Source: Desulfotomaculum sp. | Lineage (GTDB): Bacteria > Bacillota > Desulfotomaculia > Desulfotomaculales > Nap2-2B | Direction of reading: 5' to 3' | NCBI GenBank assembly: GCA_003445555.1 | Contig: DMDI01000270.1 | Coordinates: 1-7,561 of the forward strand | DNA length: 7,561 nucleotides | Shown here: piece after piece, positions 4,351 to 7,561 of the stretch | Layout of the letters: each line of letters starts with the position of its first letter | Numbering within the stretch: position 1 is the stretch's first letter | Translations under genes and position numbers: made by a program | Notes under the pieces: generated by a model | Told to the model about the DNA's origin: nothing | The model's input: only the letters and a program-made list of their open reading frames with translations | The model's database searches: none

Positions 4351-5883
4351 TTAACTTAAATAGTATTTACTTTCTAAATTTCGATACTGGATGGCCTCAG
4401 CCAGGTGGGCCGCTTCAATTATCTCGCTTTGCGCCAAGTCAGCAATGGTAAGGGCTACTTTTAAAATCCGGTCATGCGCCCGGGCGCTTAGATGCAGTTG
4501 GCGAAAAGCCGCCGCCAGTAAGGCTCTAGCATCGATGGTCAGGTGACAGTATTTACGTACCTCGTTTGGTTTTAGTCGGGCATTGCAGGTATTTTTTAAC
4601 CCTAACCTTTCCTGTTGCCGGCGGCGGGCTGCCTGCACCCGTTTTTTGATCACGGCCGAAGGCTCACCCGGCTCTTTGGCGCTTAACTCCTGGTACGCTA
4701 CCCGGGGCACCTCTAAGTGAAGGTCAATGCGGTCAAGCAACGGGCCGGAAATACGGCTGAGGTAACGTTGAATCTGGTTTGGCGTACAGGAGCAAGCACG
4801 TTGACTATCGCCGTAGTAGCCGCACGGACAAGGGTTACAAGCTCCCACCAGCATTATCTGGGCGGGATAGGCAACGGTAGTGCTTACGCGCGAAATGGTT
4901 ACTATTCCGTCTTCTAACGGGGCCCGTAAGGATTCTAAAGCGTCTTTACGAAACTCTGGCATTTCATCAAGGAATAAAACTCCTAAATGGGCCAGGCTAA
5001 TTTCCCCGGGGCGGGGAAAATGCCCGCCGCCAACCAGACTTGCGGTGGAGGCGGTATGATGGGGGGCCCGAAATGGCCTGGCCTTAACTAAGGGATAATT
5101 TGGCTTGAGCAACCCGGCCAGGCTATGAATTTTGGTAACTTCAATAGCTTCTTCAAAAGAAAGGTCGGGTAAAATTCCCGGCAGCCGGCGGGCAAGCATT
5201 GTTTTTCCGGTTCCAGGACTGCCAATCATTAAAATATTGTGGCCTCCGGCGGCCGCTACTTCTAAAGCACGCCGCGCGGCCTCCTGACCCCTAATGTCGG
5301 CCATATCAAGATATTCCTGATGGTGAGCCGTCATTAACGTTGTAATATCCGCCTGCCAAGGTTTAATTTCATTTTCTTGACGCAGGAAACGGTCCATTTG
5401 GTTTAAGCTGGTTACCGGATAAATATTTACTCCCTGGACTAAAGAGGCTTCGTTGGCATTTTGGGCGGGGACAATTACTTCCGTAAGGTTTTGTTCCCGG
5501 GCAACCAGAACGTTGGGCAGGGTGCCCGATATTTCTCTTAATGTTCCGTCTAAAGAGAGTTCTCCCATTAAAACATAGGGCAACAATTTCAGGTGGTCTA
5601 TCTGGCCGGTAGCGGCTAAAATTCCCGCGGCAATAGGCAAATCATACAAGGGGCCCTCTTTTTTTAAATCAGCCGGGGCTAAATTTACCGTAATTCTTTT
5701 GGCCGGAAAATCAAAACCCGAATTCTTTAAGGCTGCCCGCACCCGGTCCCGGGCCTCCCTCACGGCTGCATCAGGAAGACCAACCAGGTCAAAGCTTGGT
5801 AAGCCGTTAGCTACATCCACTTCTACCTGAACAAGCCGCCCTTCCAGGCCGTAAAGGGCCGTACTTTTTACTATGGCCAGCAT
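4351..5883 (-). CDS. yifB: YifB/ComM family Mg-chelatase-like AAA+ ATPase
   Basis: A 510-residue full-length member. Domains: an N-terminal ChlI/Lon-protease-like fold (about 1-170, with GLPSFDLVGLPDAAVREARD and KRITVNLAPADLKKEG), then a Mg-chelatase-type AAA+ domain with Walker A GSPGTGKT (221-228), FRAPHHTAS (271-279), Walker B GVLFLDE (301-307), a cysteine cluster ACNPCPCG...ACSC (C349, C352, C354, C364, C366) typical of the family, and GPLLDRIDLHLEV (380-392). The C-terminal helical lid ends in SARAHDRILKVALTIADLA and AEAIQYRNLE. The protein is cytoplasmic and not a pigment-synthesis chelatase. In proteobacteria the homologue ComM is a hexameric helicase aiding branch migration in natural transformation; a similar DNA role here is inferred. 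ATG 5883 follows a modest AGGTG site by 6 nt. It is the first gene of the leftward series and has its own likely promoter at 5985-6013. Confidence 0.95.
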   Translation of the reverse strand: MLAIVKSTALYGLEGRLVQVEVDVANGLPSFDLVGLPDAAVREARDRVRAALKNSGFDFPAKRITVNLAPADLKKEGPLYDLPIAAGILAATGQIDHLKLLPYVLMGELSLDGTLREISGTLPNVLVAREQNLTEVIVPAQNANEASLVQGVNIYPVTSLNQMDRFLRQENEIKPWQADITTLMTAHHQEYLDMADIRGQEAARRALEVAAAGGHNILMIGSPGTGKTMLARRLPGILPDLSFEEAIEVTKIHSLAGLLKPNYPLVKARPFRAPHHTASTASLVGGGHFPRPGEISLAHLGVLFLDEMPEFRKDALESLRAPLEDGIVTISRVSTTVAYPAQIMLVGACNPCPCGYYGDSQRACSCTPNQIQRYLSRISGPLLDRIDLHLEVPRVAYQELSAKEPGEPSAVIKKRVQAARRRQQERLGLKNTCNARLKPNEVRKYCHLTIDARALLAAAFRQLHLSARAHDRILKVALTIADLAQSEIIEAAHLAEAIQYRNLESKYYLS

Positions 5884-5984
5884 TTATTCACCTGCTTGTA
5901 AGAAAAAACTACTTATTTAATTTACCACTAAAAAACGTTTCGGCCAAGAGAAAATATAGCCTATAGGTTAGTAGTTTAAAAAAT

Positions 5985-6013
5985 ATTATACCTTATATCA
6001 TCTCTGGTATTAA
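5985..6013 (-). promoter_or_regulatory. Sigma-A-type promoter of yifB
   Basis: On the minus strand TTAATA (6008-6013), 17 bp, then a perfect TATAAT (5985-5990). The predicted start is near 5977, giving a leader of about 95 nt to the yifB ATG. The leader contains the 8-bp palindrome CCTATAGG (5960-5967). The region is very A/T-rich, so chance matches are easy, but the spacing and the -10 are ideal. Confidence 0.55.
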
Positions 6014-6065
6014 ATAGTTATTAATAATTTTTATAACTTGCCTGATTATTATTAAATAATTTAAT

Positions 6066-6095
6066 TTGAATTATAAATAAATGTAATGCTAGACT
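6066..6095 (+). promoter_or_regulatory. Probable promoter of the yedE-yedF unit
   Basis: TTGAAT (6066-6071), 18 bp, then TAGACT (6090-6095) with a TGC extension just before the -10 (TGnTAGACT). The predicted start is near 6103, about 50 nt before the yedE ATG. Both hexamers match 4/6, helped by the extended -10. Upstream (6015-6063) are A/T palindromes such as TTATTAATAA and ATTATTAAATAAT that could bind a regulator or simply reflect base composition. Confidence 0.45.
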
Positions 6096-6152
6096 AGAAG
6101 GAAAATCAACAACTACAAGGTTAAGATTTAAAAAAGCAAAAAGGAGGATTTT

Positions 6153-7217
6153 ATGGCGAAAAAACAATTAATTAACCAAAGAACAGCCCTTATTCTAGCC
6201 GGATTAATTTTCGGGGTGGGTGCTTCCTTGCTGCAAAAATGGGGCAATCCGCCTAATATGGGAGTCTGCGTGGCCTGTTTTATCCGGGATATTGCCGGTG
6301 CCTTGGGTCTTCACCGGGCTGAGGTGGTACAGTATATTCGTCCTGAAATTATTGGTTTTGTATTGGGTGCTTTAATCTCGGCCTATGCTTTTGGGGAGTT
6401 TCGCGGCCGGGGTGGTTCCGCTCCCCTGGTCCGTTTTTTCCTTGGCGTTTTTGCCATGATTGGCTTTCTGGTTTTTTTAGGCTGCCCGGTAAGAGCGCTG
6501 GTGCGTTTGGGCGGGGGAGACCTTAACGGTCTGGTTGGTATATTGGGCCTTATTTTTGGCGCCTTTTTAGGGATACAATTTTTAAAACAAGGCTTTAACC
6601 TGGGCCGGGCGGCAAAAATACCAACTATAGCGGGTTGGATTATGCCGGTGGGCATGATCGTTCTCCTTTTATTTAGTCTATTTAAACCGGCTTTTATTTT
6701 TACCAGCGTCAAAGGGCCGGGTTCTCTTCACGCTGCGCTAGGCCTTTCCCTGGGGGCAGGGCTAATTGTGGGATTTTTAGCCCAAAGGACCAGGATGTGT
6801 TTTGTGGGCGGGTGGCGTGATTTGATTTTAATTAAGGATACCCACCTTTTTGGGGCTATCGCCGCTTTCTTTATTGGCGTCTTGCTTTGCAATTTGTCTT
6901 TAGATCAAGTAAACTGGGGCTTTGCGGATCAACCGGTAGCCCATGCCAATCACCTTTGGAATTTTTTAGGGATGACCTTGGGCGGGCTGGCGGCTACTTT
7001 ACTTGGCGGCTGTCCCTTGCGTCAGCTTATTCTTACCGGGGAAGGGGATACTGATGCCGGGATTACGGTGCTGGGACTTTTTGCCGGGGCTGCCTTGGCC
7101 CATAATTTTCTTTTGGCCAGCAGCAAAGAAGGTCCTTCAGTGTTTGGTCCCTGGGCCGTAATTATTGGTCTGATTTTCATTTTTCTGGTTGGTTTTTTCA
7201 TGCGGGAAAAAATATAA
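6153..7217 (+). CDS. yedE: YedE family selenium/sulfur transporter (YeeE/YedE)
   Basis: A 354-residue polytopic membrane protein with many hydrophobic segments across its length. It is a tandem duplication: half one has NMGVCVACFIRD (C39, C42) and FLGCPVRALVRLGGGDLNG (C111); half two has RTRMCFVGGWRD (C216) and LLGGCPLRQLILTGEGDTDA (C287). These paired MC/CF and GCPxR motifs are the mark of the YeeE/YedE family; the cysteines in related thiosulfate transporters pass the substrate through the membrane. The MGVCVACFIRDIAGALGLH and FRGRGGSAP stretches fit the subgroup usually called a putative selenium transporter; thiosulfate or another reduced sulfur species is the alternative. ATG 6153 follows AAAGGAGG by 6-7 nt, a very strong site. 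A TusA-like carrier gene follows after 25 nt, so the two are almost certainly co-transcribed and work together. Confidence 0.9.
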   Translation: MAKKQLINQRTALILAGLIFGVGASLLQKWGNPPNMGVCVACFIRDIAGALGLHRAEVVQYIRPEIIGFVLGALISAYAFGEFRGRGGSAPLVRFFLGVFAMIGFLVFLGCPVRALVRLGGGDLNGLVGILGLIFGAFLGIQFLKQGFNLGRAAKIPTIAGWIMPVGMIVLLLFSLFKPAFIFTSVKGPGSLHAALGLSLGAGLIVGFLAQRTRMCFVGGWRDLILIKDTHLFGAIAAFFIGVLLCNLSLDQVNWGFADQPVAHANHLWNFLGMTLGGLAATLLGGCPLRQLILTGEGDTDAGITVLGLFAGAALAHNFLLASSKEGPSVFGPWAVIIGLIFIFLVGFFMREKI

Positions 7218-7242
7218 AGGAGTTTTAAGGAGGGAAGAAATT

Positions 7243-7461
7243 ATGGTCGAAGTTGACGCGCGCGGATTTTCCTGCCCTATTCCCGTGGTAAAAATTATGC
7301 ATACATTAGAAAATAACCCCGGTGAATCCATAACGGTACTTGTTGACAGTGAAGTTTCCCGGGAAAATGTGTCCCGTCTGGCTCAAAGTAAAGAATATAC
7401 GGTAGAGATTGAAGCTTTGGCGGAAGGATATAAACTTATCCTTAATCCCCCATCAAGTTAA
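7243..7461 (+). CDS. yedF: TusA/SirA-like sulfur (selenium) carrier protein, YedF type
   Basis: A 72-residue protein starting at ATG 7243, chosen because AAGGAGGGA lies 7 nt upstream and the family opening VEVDARGFSCPIPVV follows directly; the frame is open farther upstream, but that part overlaps the yedE end and lacks similarity. The CPIP motif (C11-P-x-P14) carries the cysteine that holds a persulfide or selenide group in this family. The rest has the expected alpha-beta sandwich pattern (an amphipathic helix after CPIP, ITVLVDSE, then VSRENVSRLAQ and the YKLIL end strand). The protein is cytoplasmic. It is the single-domain form, without the C-terminal DsrE-like extension found in longer selenium-associated YedF proteins. 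The neighbouring YedE transporter suggests that this protein takes over the imported Se or S atom. Confidence 0.9.
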   Translation: MVEVDARGFSCPIPVVKIMHTLENNPGESITVLVDSEVSRENVSRLAQSKEYTVEIEALAEGYKLILNPPSS

Positions 7462-7475
7462 AACATAGAATAGAC

Positions 7476-7507
7476 TTACCATTATAAAAAATTTACCTAT
7501 TATAATG
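7476..7507. repeat. AT-rich repeat after yedF: direct and inverted, possible promoter or weak terminator
   Basis: CATTATAA (7480-7487) and TTATAATG (7500-7507) are exact inverted arms around a 12-nt loop. The same bases also give a near-direct repeat, TTACCATTATAA (7476-7487) and TTACCTATTATAA (7493-7505). The second copy ends in a perfect TATAAT (7501-7506), so it may be a -10 box for a gene past the window. As a terminator it is poor: an A/T-only stem with a short TTT after it. Confidence 0.4.
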
Positions 7508-7534
7508 TTTCGTAATTATCGCTTCAATTACCGA

Positions 7535-7558
7535 CCCGCCCCCACCCTTCCCTCCCCC
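7535..7558 (-). other. G-quadruplex-forming motif (five G-runs on the minus strand)
   Basis: The minus strand reads GGGGG A GGG AA GGG T GGGGG C GGG; the plus strand carries the matching C-runs (7535-7537, 7539-7543, 7545-7547, 7550-7552, 7554-7558). All loops are 1-2 nt, which meets the strictest usual rule for a G-quadruplex. It sits at the right window edge, about 75 bp past yedF, in otherwise A/T-rich DNA. Its function is not evident. Confidence 0.7.
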
Positions 7559-7561
7559 TTG

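Noticed and set aside
4717..4917. 66-codon plus-strand open frame
   Set aside because: Wholly antisense to the conserved YifB ATPase region.
6383..6712. 109-codon minus-strand open frame rich in Pro, Arg and Lys
   Set aside because: Composition is what the reverse of a Gly-rich membrane gene gives; it lies wholly inside yedE.
7137..7331. 64-codon minus-strand open frame
   Set aside because: Overlaps the yedE end and yedF start on the opposite strand, with no ribosome site.
1..7561. CRISPR array, tRNA, rRNA, transposase or insertion-sequence ends
   Set aside because: No regularly spaced repeats, no tRNA-like cloverleaf with a GGTTCGA-type arm, no rRNA stretches and no transposase-like protein are seen. 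The repeats present are short and local.

Overview
The window looks like a low-to-mid GC, AT-biased Bacillota (Clostridia-type) chromosome. Strong purine-rich Shine-Dalgarno sites precede several genes, TTG starts are used at two genes, and promoters are sigma-A-like. The gene set (YifB, a DUF362 protein, a short GalT-like protein, a YedE/YedF pair, a cobalamin riboswitch) suits an anaerobic, possibly thermophilic, clostridial lineage related to Moorella or Carboxydothermus. That placement is inference from gene content only.

Left part (1-1211, leftward). A consensus-like promoter (TTGACA-N17-TAAAAA) starts a transcript that begins almost at once with a well-conserved cobalamin riboswitch (about 898-1154). 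About 175 nt of unassigned leader follow, then a strong rho-independent terminator (about 678-721). Beyond it, the first gene is a secreted PQQ-like beta-propeller protein (TTG start at 555), cut by the left edge of the window. The layout implies that cobalamin switches this exported propeller off by attenuation. This is the most interesting system here: a candidate B12-regulated cell-surface or secreted corrinoid-related propeller in a Gram-positive.

Middle left (1212-2302, rightward). A GvpF/GvpL-type gas vesicle protein starts at 1469 behind a strong Shine-Dalgarno site. Directly upstream, in frame and without a stop, lies a clearly recognisable GvpA/GvpJ core domain that lacks a normal start and the family's usual C-terminal part. 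It is either a decaying gvpA-type gene or the N-terminus of an unusual fusion. No other gas vesicle genes are visible.

Middle (2322-5883, leftward). yifB (Mg-chelatase/ComM-type AAA+ ATPase), a GalT-like HIT-superfamily nucleotidyltransferase and a DUF362 protein follow one another on the minus strand, with gaps of 85 and 60 bp. The gaps hold a perfect 12-bp tandem repeat and a near-perfect 35-nt inverted repeat that partly covers the DUF362 Shine-Dalgarno site. The DUF362 gene converges on gvpF with only 19 bp between them.

Right part (5884-7561). A 269-bp AT-rich divergent region holds a plausible promoter in each direction. Rightward is a two-gene unit: a YedE-type selenium/sulfur transporter and a 72-residue TusA/YedF-like protein with the CPxP motif. 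Import of a reduced Se or S species and hand-off to the carrier cysteine is the likely joint role. The last 100 bp hold AT-rich repeats and a five-run C-tract (G-quadruplex motif on the minus strand), with no supported gene.
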